Below, piece by piece: positions 22,131 through 34,290 of a stretch of DNA of 64,000 nt. Position 1 is the first letter of the stretch; every line of letters begins with the position of its first letter. The notes under the pieces were generated by a model. It searched no databases, was not told the origin of the DNA, and saw nothing but the letters and a program-made list of their open reading frames with translations. The position numbers and the translations under genes are program-made. The DNA is from Trichobilharzia regenti (taxonomy: Eukaryota > Platyhelminthes > Trematoda > Strigeidida > Schistosomatidae): the NCBI GenBank assembly GCA_944472135.2, contig OX235262.1, forward strand, positions 54,904,440 through 54,968,439, read 5' to 3'.

Positions 22131-23600
22131 TATTATTACTCCCTTGCATTCTGAGTGGAACATAGAGCTTCAACAACACATCTCCACTTTGTCCTGTTTT
22201 CTGACGTCCTCTTCAGCTGTGTCCACGATTGACTATAATCTTTCGTCTCATCCTCGCACGATCTCCTCCATATCAGCTACTCACTGACGACCCACTTGTC
22301 GCTTCCCATTTAGGTCCCACTTAAGCGACGGCCTGAATTGCACGCGATGTCATTCGGCAGCCTCCTCAATGTGTGCCTGATCTGTCTCCGTTTTCTCCTG
22401 AATATTTTTGAGCCATCGGCTCTTGATTAGTTTGTTCCCATAGTGTCTTGTTGCCTATTCTTTCTGGCCAGCTGGCCGTTTGATCTTCAGTATAGAACCA
22501 GCCAGCGAAGTTAACATTTATTGATAAAAGTCTGCAACGGGGTGTTGGAAATCCTTTTCATGACAGGCGTGCCAAGTTTATGACCAGTATAGAAAAACCA
22601 ACTTCACATTGGTGTTGAAAATGCAAATCTTGTTGTTTATGGTGCGGAGTGCAGAAGATTTCCAAATTGTTTCCAGGTTGATGAAGATATATCTTGCCTT
22701 TCCAATTCTGACTGTGACATGTTCTTCCGTTCCGCCTGTAGTTGAAATGATGCCTCCTAGATAAGTGAAGGAGGTAACCTCTGTTAAATCTCTTCTGTTT
22801 GATGGTGATTTGTGCTGGATGTTGTTGCAGTTCACTGATTATTTTCATCACCTCCGTCTTCTCTATGTTCACCTGGAATCCAGTCTTCGCTGTCTGTCCA
22901 TTCAGCCAGTTTGTTGCTTTTCGCTTGAAAGTCTCCGAGTTTTTCTGACATCAGACATATATGATCCATGCACGAAATCAAGATCTTCTGCAGTCTTCTC
23001 ATCGGTTGTCCAGCGTATTCCTGACTTCTCGCCACCAACAGTCTGATGCATAATCCAGTCCACCAGAATAAAGAATGTCATCGGTAATAAAATGCAGGCT
23101 GCTTTGTCTTAATCCTGTATGCGCTACAAACGCCTCGCTGAGTTTTCCGTTGATGATCACTTGACACGAGGCATTATCATATAGCCAGCTATTGAATGAG
23201 GTTGACAAAGACTTGAGATACATCGTAGTGTTTAAGTGGTTTCCAAATTACTTCTCGGTCTACGCTGTTCAAGGCCTTTTTTAAGTCGATGAAGTTGAGG
23301 TAAGGGTTTGACTGCAACTCTATGCTTTGTTCGATGACGATGTGCAGAGTTGCAATTTGATCAGCACATGATTTGCGTCTTTCATGAATCCAGCTTGTTC
23401 CGGGCGGAGTTCTTTATTCAGTGCATCTTTTATTCTCTCCAGGATGACATGGGACAGCATTTTACTTGGCATGGACAAGAGCATTATTCCACGGCATCTC
23501 TTGCACTGGGCTAGGTCACCCTTCCCCTTAATGAATTTGCACGAAGAAATAACAGTATATACAGCATAACATTGTTTCAGTATCAATACTGTTGGTAAAC
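22131..23600 (-). pseudogene. RTE-type LINE, reverse transcriptase to 3' tail
   Basis: Minus-strand order from 23590: RT fingers (KGKGDLAQCKRCRGIMLLSM, PSKMLSHVILERIKDAL, LRPEQAGFMKD), a SVDREVIWKPLKHYDV-like block, and SGLRQ-type motif degraded to HTGLRQSSLHF. The FADD catalytic box is changed to FVHG/D near 22975. Then come LAEWTDSEDWIPG, SFTYLGGIISTTGG, the C-terminal region and the ATT-rich 3' tail at 22131. The 5' endonuclease half is absent and frames are broken at several places. Confidence 0.85.
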
Positions 23601-24477
23601 TCTAAATTCAAGTGAGACTGATACCTATTCAATTCGACCCAGGTGTATTTTGGATAGGTTGGAAGCATTATGGCTTGAATTTTCGAGATTGCCTTCGTAC
23701 ATATAATTGCTTTTTTATTAGGGCCTTTGACAAAGTGTTATAAAAATGCATACATGTTTTGCGTTGAATCTAGTGTATGAAGCTGATAAATTTAATTCGG
23801 CATACTGTGCTTAAATGAATGAAATATTCCCATATTGGCTCATAAGAAATAGACTTACAGAGAGAAGAAAATTTTCTTTTCGACAATTCATTTTCATGAG
23901 CTGTACAATCGTAGTTATATTTAACAAAGAAATCTTTAGGTCAGTCAGATACAGGTAAACTTTGTCCTCGAAAAATGTATTACGTAACATAATAAATAGA
24001 AGCAAAATTACGGTAAGAGCTTCACTCTGGTCGCGGTAAGGCGAGTGAATGCATCTACCGCTTTTGAATGTAGAGGTCCGGTTTCACATTGCATATACGT
24101 ACTCTGTGTAGCACTGTGAAGCATTCATGTGGGAGTTCTTGATGTCCGGAGATAACAAGGTGTCCTTGGAGTCAGTACCTACATTTCTCAAGAGTGATTT
24201 CAGAGATTTAGTTAGAAATATGCAGATATTCCGGGAATCGGAGCTGCCACAGCTTTCTGTCACCAAACGATCTGGTGACTATAACTACTGAGGTGGAAGG
24301 AGTTTCTTAAGAAACTTTCACACATGAATTTTCCCTAATGAATTTAAACAAAGCAGCATCAACAGATGGATATTCCATTTGAATGATTATGAATTAAGAA
24401 AAATGGGAAAGATGAGACAGAATCTAAAGACCATATTCTGATCCATTATAAAAGAGAATATATAGAATAGTAGACTT
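23601..24477. other. No recognised feature
   Basis: AT-rich. GAGCTGTACAATCGTAG near 23898 recalls PLE terminal repeats but nothing larger aligns. Confidence 0.35.
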
Positions 24478-24725
24478 TGGATTTAATCGGTGAATAATGA
24501 CTAGCAGTGGAATCCAGGATGCGCATTTCGTCCTATTTTGGACTCATCATCTGGATTTACCTGCATCGCCCAGTGAGCGATGATGTTCCCACTGAGGCTC
24601 GAACCCAGAGCCCGTAATTTTAAACTTCAAAGCGCTATTTACTAGATCACAAGAAGCCCACGTATCAACCCGAAACCGAGCACTTCGGTCCAATCAGTTG
24701 ACGGGAAAATCTAAAAAATTTGATT
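24478..24725 (-). repeat. SM-alpha SINE with near-consensus hammerhead
   Basis: Minus strand: tRNA-like part (box B GGGTTCGAGCC), then ATGATGAGTCCAAAATAGG, ACGAAATGCGCATCCTGG and TTCCACTGCTAGTC, then a tail through GGTCCAATCAGTTGACGGG. C3 is A; the other core bases, stem II and the self-complementary stem III TGCGCA are kept. Confidence 0.88.
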
Positions 24726-25280
24726 AAACAGTAGACTTTGTTAGTGATTAAAATATATTCGTTTAATTTCTTTCACATAAAAATCTTTTATCCGAACCAT
24801 TGTCTACAAAATTTGTGGTCAAGTAGGATTGTATTTTTTCAGTACACGAAACTTCATAATATCAGGAAATACTTCTTCTGCTAGTCTTCTTTGACTTTAT
24901 GGAAAAGAAGAAATACTAGTATGGCGTTCTTCTATTCATTTGGTATATTTAAGTTCCACTTGTTTGTTCTCTAAGTTATGCTGTTCATCTTGCATATTTT
25001 TTCGTTTCAGTGTAAACACTTCTAAAATGAAAAACATTAATTTTAAAATATTCTACCAGTCCAAAGCTTTCACAAATTGTTTTACTAAGATAAATGTATG
25101 GCTCTGTATACTATCGATCGACTGAGATGAGTAGGTGAATATTGATCACATCAAACAGTAATACTTGCTAACCAGACCATCAAAGTTATCTGAATACAAG
25201 ATTGATATATCGACGGGTTAGGGCCGACCTCACCAGAGGTGTACGTGGTAGTCAAATCAGCTCAGAACAACTGAATTTTG
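24726..25280. other. No recognised feature
   Basis: AT-rich, nothing recognised. Confidence 0.35.
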
Positions 25281-26400
25281 GCTACGCACTTAATTATTAT
25301 TATTGTTCCCTTTGGTTCCTAGTGGAACATAGGACTTCAACTGCACGTCTCCACTTGCCCCTTTTGTCTTCTGCTGTACTTTTCACCTGCATCCATGTTG
25401 GTCCCCAACTCCTCTTCACACGACCTCCTCCATGCCTCCCTGGGACGTCCCACTAGCCACTTCCCTTTCGGGTTCCTGTTTTGTTTCTTCCCATAGTTTC
25501 TTGTTGGTGATTCTTTCCGACCCAGCCATCTGATCTTCAGTATAGTGCGGAGACAGTTAGTTGTTGATAAAGGTATGCAATAGCCAGCCTGTTGGAAATA
25601 TTTTTTGTGACCCGCCCGCCAAGTTTCTGATCTGATCCGTATGGAAGAGCTGACTGACTTGACGTTTCAATTGAAAATCCGAATTTTGTTGTTGTTGGTG
25701 GCTGAGTGACGAAGATTTTTAGATTGATTTCAGGCTGATGAATGTGTTTCTCGCTTTCCCGATTCTCGATTTGACAACCTCGCCGCTCCTCCTGTAGTTG
25801 AGACAATGCTACCTGGATAAGTGAATGAAGTAGCCTCTTTCAAATCCCTCCCGTTGATGGTGATTGACGTTGGATGTTGTTGCTGTTGTTGTTGTTGGTT
25901 GGTTATTTTCATAACCTCCGTCTTGTCTATGTTTACCTGGAGTCCTGTCTTCCCCGGCTGCTTCTTCGACCAGTTTGTCGGTTTTCGCTCGTAAGTCTTC
26001 GATTGTGTGTGACATCAAGCATAAATCATCCACGCGCGAAATCCAGGTCTTCTAGGTTGTTCACGTCTGTCCAGGATATCACTGTCTTCTCGTTTCCCAC
26101 TGTCTGACGCATAATCCAGTCCACCACAATTAGGAATATCATTTGTGATACATAATAAGCACCTTTGTTTGACTCCTGTGTTTACTCCAAACGCCTCGCT
26201 TAGTGGGTTTTCCGTTGTGGATAACTTGACATGTGCCGTTGTCGTACAGCTGTTGAATAAGGTTGATAAATATTTGGGGTACGCCGTAGTACTCGAGTAG
26301 TTTCCAAGTCACTTCGTGGTCAACGCTGTCGAAGACCTTCTCAAAGTCTACAAAGTTGAGGTAGAGGTTTGACTGACACTTAAGCGAGCTGGTAATATTT
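25281..26400 (-). pseudogene. RTE-type LINE, RT palm to 3' tail
   Basis: Close relative of 62285-63262. Minus strand carries the thumb block KTDKLVEEAAGEDRTPG, the FTYPGSIVSTTGG block and the 3' tail with ATT repeats at 25290. The catalytic FADD box is broken by four extra bases (26023-26040 against 63169-63182). The upstream part to 26400 includes the VDHEVTWKLLEYYGV-type region. The 5' half is missing. Confidence 0.83.
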
Positions 26401-27560
26401 TAGATCAAATTGACGATTCGCATCACAGTTCCATTTGGAAACCGAAATAATCCAGATCAGGAAATAGGTGATTTTCTGTGTGCGATAAATGACAATCAAG
26501 AAAGCAAGCAAAGATTCGTGACGCTTATGTCATTGATTATTTGACATCAGTAGCTGAACACCACTCACATTTCACAATTCACTCTCCTAATTCCCTGTGG
26601 TTATAACTGACATGAGACCTGTATCAGCCACTAGTGTGACGACATCAAAAAGACAGTCACGTATTCCTTTTCTTTTTTCAGATGACAGTTGAATGAATAT
26701 AACACCCAACAACTGTAATGAAATGATGATAATGATGCCATCAGCAGCCAAGTTATGTGAATCAGATGATAGCTAGTCAGACTGGTGATCTATAGGCCAT
26801 CAGTTCTGATCACACGAAAACTCTGGTTTTCACCTAATCAGTCTGCCGACACAAGCTTATCAGAGACAGTCTCACTAGAAGAATTATTACTCTTACTTAA
26901 TGCAGAGTCATAAAGGCGAAAGACAATACAAGACTAAGTGATGCAAATTTATTGTTTCCCGTGTGTAAACTAAGTTGTTTTAGTGCCTTGATTTTATGAA
27001 CAACAGACTAATTTATTATCTGTTTATTTCGTTGGCAAATCTCTCAGCGTGTGTGTATATATACACACAGATAAACTTGCAGATTCATGTTTACACAGAA
27101 TGCAAAATATACAATCTGTGTTGAGCAATAAAAAGAAATTCTAATAATTTCTCTTTTGTTTTTTTGTTATTCTTGTGTTTTTTAATTAATTGCAACTGAA
27201 GAGTGTTTATTATATGGCTATGGTATTTCATTGCAAATAGTATAGACAGTAAATGGTATGCAACAGTTAGCATTCCATTGAAATGCTTTAAGAAAAATGT
27301 GAGCTATTGATCTAAAAACGTGAGCGCTTGGATTTTATTTAACAAAGAATTTAAATGTAGACGACCTGATTGATGACTACTCTGGATTGTTTTTTTTAAT
27401 TAATTATAACTATGATAATAGTTCTTTCAATCAACTAATCATTGAGCCATTTAACTGATAACAATACCGGTTGTAATGAGGTGACCAGTAAATTAGATGG
27501 AAATTTTAAAAATTCTGGAAAGTGAAAAGAACAACATACTTGACTGATTTAAGTAGATGT
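26401..27560. other. No gene; palindromic microsatellite
   Basis: Nothing recognised except the self-complementary run TGTGTGTATATATACACACA at about 27049-27068. Confidence 0.4.
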
Positions 27561-28400
27561 TGTTGATTCCTTGTATTTGGAGTGAAACACAGAGGTATAG
27601 AGATGCATCTTTACTGAACTTGATCCACTGGCAGCGCTTTTACCCAGCTACACGACTACCTACAAGTTTTCACTTCGTCTTCATGTGACTTCTACCATAT
27701 CATCCTCGGATTCACGTACAAATAATCTTTTCTCATTCAGGTTCTAGTCGATAGCCTGCCTCCTGCGTCGTGTCAGTCAGTTGTCTCACTTGTATTTTTA
27801 AATCGATTTGCATTTCATTCAGTATATTTAAAGGCCAATATGTTGTTGACTGGCATAGTTCCTTTTCATTCGATATTCCTTTCTGGTTGACCATCTCATC
27901 TGCCGTATCGAAGCAACGATGTAGGATGTCGATGGAAGTCTGCAGTAGCCTTTCGGAAATACTGTTGGTTACATACGTACCAAGTCTTTAGTTCATCTAG
28001 AATTACCCAAAGGTTTTGACAATAGTGTTAAAAATTCAGTTCCTAGTCCTCATGCTTAGTGGAAGCCTGTCTTGTTATTTTGAATAGATCCTGACTGGCT
28101 TTAGTATCCTTATCGGTATCGCCTGTAGTTTGTATGAAAGTAAAACCTGCTATTAGATTTCTTCTACTGAAATCGACTGATATGGGTTGCTGTTGGCTGT
28201 GTCTTCTTTATGTTTGCCTGAAAATCTTGTCTTTACTGTCTCTCTCCTGTCAACTTGTTGGTTGTCTATTCTTCGAGGAATTGCGACACTAAACGCAAGT
28301 CATCTGTGAAATCCATACTTTTTAGATGGTTTTTCAGTTGAATGTACGTCTGTTTTTTTCTCACGGACTGCAGAGTGATTCAGTCCACCATATGCAGAAG
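27561..28400 (-). pseudogene. RTE-type LINE, very degenerate 3' part
   Basis: GATTCCTTGTATTTGGAGTG, AAACACAGAGG and later TGGCATAGTTCC, then 'CGCCTGTAGTTTGTATG' and GTCTTCTTTATGTTTGCCTG follow the block order of the better RTE copies. Divergence is high. Confidence 0.5.
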
Positions 28401-29304
28401 GTTAAAAATTCTTTAATTCTATTATAATAGAAGTACCCTTGTAAACAATTTAAATTATAATGTGTACATCAATCAGTAAGTGTCTGTAATAGATAGTATA
28501 ATATTATACAGCCAAAAGACGTAATTTTATTTAGAAACTCTTCGTTGACATTAATTTAATTAACTTTCATAATTGAGGTCAATGCGGACATAATATACAA
28601 ATCGCCTTGATGAGTCTTGTCCTCCGATAGGCAAGTCTTTTATGCTCCTGAAATAAATTAGATAAAAATGATTCACATAATTATGAAACATCACCTATTG
28701 GGGATTATTCACTAACTTTTTGAAATAGCGGTTTATTGCCTAATGAAATCTGTCTGAATTCGACGACTGACCAACCGGTAGTAATTTTTGTTTTCAGACA
28801 ACGCGTAATGCTGCTTGGTTACAGTACCAGCTAAATGTACTAGCAAAATAAATTAGTGAGAAATATTTAGCTGACATCTGTATATGCATCAAAGCAGTAC
28901 CCTTTTATCCTTTCCAACGGCTTCTTCAGCTTCGAGATATTTGGTCTAATGTTGAGATAGATTAGCAATCCCTGAAATGCCATTTACTTTCAATTTTTCA
29001 AAAATGACACCTAGGCTATAATGTCTATGATTTTTTAAGTTCTTATTCGTTGAGTAATATGAAAGCTACCCTTATAATTATGAGTCATTTTACCACTAAA
29101 TATCGCAATAACGCCTAAATTTATATGATTTATGATTTATTTAAAGCATTCTCAAAAAAAAGGAATAAAAACACGGTTTATGCGATATTATTCTGCTTTG
29201 TTTGAGGGTATAAGCAATAAAAATCGCAATTCTAAGGAAAAATTGCGATTATTGTTCTTTTAATGAAAATTTGAGGGGTTTACTTGCATAACTTACAAGA
29301 AGGT
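28401..29304. other. No recognised feature
   Basis: AT-rich, nothing recognised. Confidence 0.35.
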
Positions 29305-29800
29305 TATATTGGTTGGAGGATTTTATCATGAGGTAACCTCAGTTGAAGAACCATTGGAAAATCTGCATGGATTACTCCACAGCTGTTTCATCCTAGTTTG
29401 AGAATCATCTACAGTACGCATCCACTGCCAGGGTTCGAATCCACGACCTTCAGGTTACACGGCAAGCTCATATAACCATTCAGCCACTGGGACCTATTCA
29501 ATGACCAGTGCATGAATTCTAAATTGTATCAATTCGTGATTTAGAGTGACCACTAATCAATATAATCAGTGGGACATCCATCCTCACAGGTGACATCTGG
29601 ATGGACCTCACTGGTCACGCCATCTCACTAGCACTTCAGAAAACTCCGTTATGTAGGAAGTCACTAGCGAGCACCCAGTGTCAATTATTCCCAAAACTAG
29701 GATGAAACAGTTGCCTAGTACTTATTTCTGGTTTTCAATGGTTCTCTAACTGATATCAATCCGTGATCAACTCGTAAAAACAAAACTCATGCTTACAAAC
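29305..29800 (-). repeat. SINE family B2 composite with inverted ends
   Basis: Same plan as 13115-13592: minus-oriented 3' end, hammerhead remnant (TTTCATCCTAGTTTGAGAAT), box B (GGTTCGAATCC) and body to about 29680. A plus-sense copy of the 3' part follows (CCAAAACTAGGATGAAACAG to CCGTGATCAACTCGTAAAAA), ending in CAAACCAACTATAGAAA. Confidence 0.8.
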
Positions 29801-29959
29801 CAACTATAGAAAACGTAATGTTGTTTGTAGTAGTGTTTGTAATGATAAAAATGCAACCATATTATTACTTTCTCTTTTTCAACATATACAATAAGAATCT
29901 TTGTGTTGTATTTTCTTTCAAATGCTGAAGCTCCTCATCACAGCATAATTTCATTTGAT

Positions 29960-30150
29960 AAAACCCAGCAACACCGTATTATTGATATATTGAAATGAAA
30001 CTATGTAAACAGAGCTTATGTGAGTGTCTTGATATGACTGTGAGCAGTAAAATGTACTCGAAACGTCATCAGCAAATAAATATTGCTGTGTAAGTGGGTG
30101 TTCTATCAAAGTAAGCTATTCTATCATACGACTTTACTCTACCACAGTGA
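29960..30150 (+). repeat. PLE-type terminal repeat with hammerhead-like 3' part
   Basis: Contains CTGTGAGCAG, then TACTCGAAACGTC (30046-30058) followed by ATCAGC. CGAAACGTC is the GAAA plus loopless ACGT stem III and GTC triplet of small PLE hammerheads. The 5' core reads CTGTGAG, one A short of CUGAUGAG. A second copy lies at 44.63-44.78 kb. Confidence 0.4.
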
Positions 30151-31020
30151 CAAAAAAAAATCTATCCTTGTATGAATCATTGTTATAATTCTGTATTTTG
30201 TATTATACAACCACTTTCCAACTCTGAATACTTTCTAAAACGTATTATTCATGTCTTCATTAAAATGACGGGTTAAATTGTTAGCTCCGATCATTATTTT
30301 GGTGTGTTGATACGTCCTTTGAGTAGCATCATTTAGTGACAAAGTCCCAACCTCTTTATGCAGTCAGGTCTTCGAATCCTGAATGAATACAATAACAGTG
30401 TTTTCTAACATCCCTGACTGTAGTTTAGTATCCCTGAATGTTTCCCTCTCCTCGTATTTACTATTGATGGTCATTTTACCCAAACAAAATTCGAGCATTT
30501 GACTGTACGACTGATACCATACTGATTTGTCAACCTATTGTCTATGTTCATGTCTTTTAATTGCAGATTCTTCTGAGTATTCAAGACTTTTAGGATTCCG
30601 TCGCTTTCGTAGTTTTTGTTTTATTTCATGTTTCAGTGTTTTTTTTTTCAGTTATACAGGTATCTATTGTTATCTGCATGCCTTCGTATGAAGATCATAT
30701 TAGTTTTGTGTTCTTCTGCAGTTGATTGGTTTGCTCAAAATGAAATGGACTGAGGTGACCGTGTTAGCTGGTGGATGGTACCAGTCCAAACAGACATCAG
30801 TACTCTAACGATGACTTAGACAGTGTTCTTCAAGTTTGATAAAATGATTGTTTCGAGGTTTTAGGAAGTTCTGAGTTTTTCAGTCTGTCTGAAGGTAGAC
30901 ACCAGTTCTCGGATTTGAGTAGATTTTTATTCTTCTGAAAAGTGATCAGAAGATTTTCCAATTTTATTCTCTCTAAGAGAAAGATCCTGTGTTATGTAAT
31001 GGTTGTTATGAATCATGTAT
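30151..31020. other. No recognised feature
   Basis: Nothing recognised. Some T-rich runs. Confidence 0.35.
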
Positions 31021-31200
31021 AATTAAAGTTTATAATAGAGGTTTTTGTATTTCCCAATGAATGAAAAACAAAACGATATTGTTTTTCATTCATTGGGAAA
31101 TACAAAAAACCTCTATTATAATGAATATCATATACCCAATGCCCAAATTTTTCAAACCGTTAAAAGTGAACTTGGTTTGGACATATATAATATAATTAAA
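31021..31200 (+). repeat. PLE (P1) terminal repeat with long palindrome
   Basis: 31030-31069 and 31081-31121 are inverted copies (40-bp arms, one extra A in the right arm) around 11 bases. The sequence (ATTTCCCAATGAATGAAAAAC) and the following ATACCCAATGCCCAAATTT match the P1 terminal repeat at 5215-5320 in reverse, so the palindrome is two inverted repeat ends fused. Confidence 0.7.
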
Positions 31201-31269
31201 GTTTATTTGTGTTCCTTTATGTGGATCGTTTCTTAACTGAGTATTTGAACTGTTCACTTGTTCTTGATA

Positions 31270-31505
31270 TCAAAACATGGCAAATGGAACTTTGTTGTCT
31301 AACGCCTCTTCTGGCGTAAGTATGATGTCGCCGGAAACAACACTGAATTTTTTGTGATGAAACTCTTCAGCGTCACCTGGAATTATGGATTCTGGTATTA
31401 ACATGACGGTGTTAACCGTTAGGTCTGATAAGAGGTAGTGTGATGGAGGCCTTTTTAATCTGCTCGCATATTTGACCATTGAATGGATATCATTAGTATT
31501 CACCT
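31270..31505 (-). CDS. Candidate 3' terminal exon, unknown protein
   Basis: An open frame of 77 codons, free of repeat signatures, with normal-looking composition (YASRLKRPPSHYLLSDLTVN ... VVSGDIILTPEEAL ... ending VPFAMF). It follows a pyrimidine-containing acceptor-like TTTCTAAG at 31506 and has no ATG of its own nearby. An AATAAA lies 62 bases past the stop (31202-31207) within PLE-like sequence. I do not recognise the protein. It may equally be chance. Confidence 0.25.
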
Positions 31506-31544
31506 CTTAGAAAGTATGTTGTTTAATAAGTCTATTTATTGTTA

Positions 31545-32030
31545 TTTTATTTTATTCCTTACCGTTCCGAGTGGAATAAAGGGCTTCAAGCTAGAGCTTT
31601 GAAGTTTCAGTAACACTGGGTCGGGTTGCTAGCCTCATGCCCAATGTCAAGGAACTTAATCCTAAGTTCCAATTATTTGCGAAGACGCTCCAAATCGATA
31701 ATTACTAGATACAGTTATAGACTTTAACTCCAAAACACAAGGACCAATACAAACTTGTTTTGTTCGGCAGTTAAAATCTTTATCGTGCAAAACTCTATAA
31801 ACGAATGTTTTACAAGGAATCTACTGTACTTTTATTCGTATTCTTTTGTCTTCTTCCAACTTGTACACGATTGAATCATTCGTGCCTTCGACTTGCCTGC
31901 CAATGGCTACCACCTCCAATAAACAAACATATAATGTTCACGTTCATCTATACCCAATCTCCCCATCTTTACCAGCAATAAAACTGGCTAATTGAGGTTT
32001 AGGAGTGTGTCCTCGCTAAGTCTTACTAAT
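31545..32030 (-). repeat. SINE family C, split by an insertion
   Basis: Minus orientation: tail (TTATTCCTTACCGTTCCGAG), GCTTTGAAGTTTCAG and CTAGCCTCATGCCCAAT up to 31645. It resumes at 31953 with CCCAATCTCCCCATCTTTACC and GAGGTTTAGGAGTGTGTCC. The interruption is the 307-bp segment 31646-31952. Confidence 0.7.
31646..31952. mobile_element. 307-bp insertion with CCCAAT target duplication
   Basis: Flanked by CCCAAT at 31640-31645 and 31953-31958 inside the family C SINE. It starts GTCAAGG (TGTCAAGG if one duplicated base is counted) and shows no terminal inverted repeat, no poly(A) and no long frame. Size and the 5-6 bp duplication would suit a solo LTR, but the identity is unproven. Confidence 0.5.
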
Positions 32031-32630
32031 AAGTCTATAAATTCAAACAACTGCATAGCTGGGAGTACATGAATCACCTCGAAAAGCAATTGTGCTGCTG
32101 AATCAACGTTTACCGACTTTTTAATAACTCTGGCCACATTAATATATTAAAACACCATAAATATTGACATTTTCACAATACTGTTTTCATAGATACAGAT
32201 ATATAGACACTTAAGAACATATATAATCACTTGTTTATATTGTTAAATCATAGTGTGAAGAATTTTCAAAAATATCGGTAGCATTTCGAATGACAGAGAC
32301 TCACTCCAGCTCTTATCTCAAGAGAAGTGTAATGGTGGCTACAACTAATATTCTAATTACTGTTATGTACTTGTAACCAACTTGGACTTTTACATATTTC
32401 TTGTATTCTAGTAAGTCTTTAATCAATATAAGCTTATTTATTCAAGAAAGTAACTCACATGATCTTGTTTTATAAGCCTTTATGGAATTTCAAACAGATA
32501 TATCATAGTGGTGAATTCCACAATCGTAAGAATAAGAGATCAAAAGTGTTAAAAGGTATGGTGCTGTTTGTGATTGCTTTAAGATTACAATATAGGGAAC
32601 ATATTCATTCAGACATCTATAAAACACAAA
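32031..32630. other. No recognised feature
   Basis: AT-rich, nothing recognised. Confidence 0.35.
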
Positions 32631-33480
32631 ATAACTGAGCAACGAATATCCTTTTCGATAATTTCCTCTTCTGGCTCTACAATTATACATACATGTTTAT
32701 GTACATAGAATATTCTAGAATAGTAACCAATAACAATATTAGTGTTTTCTTAAATAACATCGATTTGCAAAGTAAGATCAATGGAATTACAGTTCATTAA
32801 AGACTCTTAAAATTATAATAATAACAAAGATATAGTAGCAAATAGAATATCAACTAAAATAAGAAAATTCCACAAAAATTGAGGGTCATTTAAACCTAGA
32901 TGGTCAAAGTAAGGATAATGTTTCAACTGGCTTCTTTTGGAAGCATAAATTAGGCTTCTCAATGTGGATCCCAACGGCCTCAGCAATATTTATTAAACGA
33001 ACCTTTAAGGCGACGTTAAGATTTGTTGGTATGCGGTAAATGACTCCGAAAGCCTGGTTAACATTAATCTTGTGTTCTGTATCCACAAGATGAGATAGAA
33101 TGGCGCTGTGAATAGATTTTGTTTGTCCTTTACTTAACCACGCAGGGTAATGTTAGGAAACCCGACGAGGAACACGCCTAATTGTACGGCCTAAGCAACT
33201 AACTGGCTCCAAAGAAGCAGTCAAATTAGTAGATACACATGGAAGCAGCGAAATTAGGTAGTTTATCTTCTACTCGCGAAAGCGAAGGAGGAGTGGTTTT
33301 GAAGACAGCGTTATTCATCAAAATGGAATGCTCTTTTTACCGCATTCCTAAGGCATTGTTTAAGTATCTCCCTTTCCTGGATAACTGTTTTCACTCAGCA
33401 TCCGTTTAAGTTCCTCATCAAGACATTCATCCGAGCAGATTGCTCTTGCTCTATGAACCAAGCACCTTATCAGATTGCGT
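32631..33480 (-). pseudogene. Penelope-like element clade P2 with 3' terminal repeat
   Basis: Coding remnant 32904-33480 (minus): RNLIRCLVHRARAICSDECL, DEELKRMLSENSYPG, GIY-YIG core as CIY*FDCFFGASYLGRTIRR, then DTEHKINVNQAFGVIYR and C-terminus KPNLCFQKKPVETLSLL. The terminal repeat 32631-32903 follows and aligns with 39090-39310 (TTTTCGATAA, GGCTCTACAATTAT). A TAG interrupts the GIY-YIG motif and the linker is partly deleted. Confidence 0.8.
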
Positions 33481-33699
33481 TTGTATTTTAAAGTCATGAA
33501 GTTAAAAAAATGAGTATACTAACCCGTTGATGTAGGTTTTCTATATACGCTTCTTCCTACTGGGCCATCCTCTTTTCTGTTCATAAAGATATTTCGGTGG
33601 TTACTTTATTTTCTTACTGTTTTCTCCCATTCCGTTATCATTACATTCAGATATCTTGATATGTTTTGGATGAGGTTCGCTTCTGTCGGATGTCAGGTA

Positions 33700-34015
33700 A
33701 GATAATCATGCAGCATTGGTTCTCATTGATTCTCAGTGTACAGAAATAAACTGAAGTAGTTGAGCGTACTTATCACTTTATTTATCTAGGAAGTAGTATC
33801 AGCCTCAGTGGACTAATTGATGACGAAATCTCAACCCGGAAACAAATGTCTGGCATGGCATTTGCCAATTTATGTCATTTTTGGTGTAGACGGAGTATCA
33901 GGTTATCGATCAAAGTATATGGATACTTTACTCAATCCTTCCTTATGCCTGTGAGACATGACCAGGGAGAGTGGAAAACTTGAAGAGGCCAGCTGTATTT
34001 GAACACGAGTGTTTG
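33700..34015 (+). pseudogene. Second RTE-like LINE type, C-terminal fragment
   Basis: Plus strand reads FIYLGSSISLSGLIDDEIST, then RKQMSGMAFANLCHFWCRR and SIRLSIKVYGY, the region after the RT palm (FxYLGS and RIRLS blocks). It differs from the main RTE family here, which reads FTYLGSIVSTTGG at the same place. No catalytic motif remains. Confidence 0.6.
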
Positions 34016-34039
34016 TAGCCTATATAATTTATTAAGTGC

Positions 34040-34290
34040 CATGTTGTTTTATTCCTTTGCTTTTCGAGTGAAACATAGATCTCCAAGATTGAGCTTTGAA
34101 TTCTTGTAGCGATGGCGTCATTTTACAGCGTTGGGTTGTTAGCCCCAGGCCCAACCTTACCCTTCCTTTTCAGGCCTACTGTCGGTTAAAAGAGACTTGG
34201 AAGTGTATCGGCCAAAAATCGAGTCCTGACTTCGTAAGCAGTTGGCAACCTTGCTACTAACTCAAGTGGTATGATGTGTTGAGGAATATT
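34040..34290 (-). repeat. SINE family C
   Basis: GTTTTATTCCTTTGCTTTTC, AACATAGATCTCCAAG, 'GGGTTGTTAGCCCCAGGCCC', then AGTGTATCGGCC and a degraded tRNA-like head. Confidence 0.65.

Noticed and set aside
27040..27070. Palindromic TG/TATA/CA run as a regulatory site
   Set aside because: Ordinary microsatellite symmetry.
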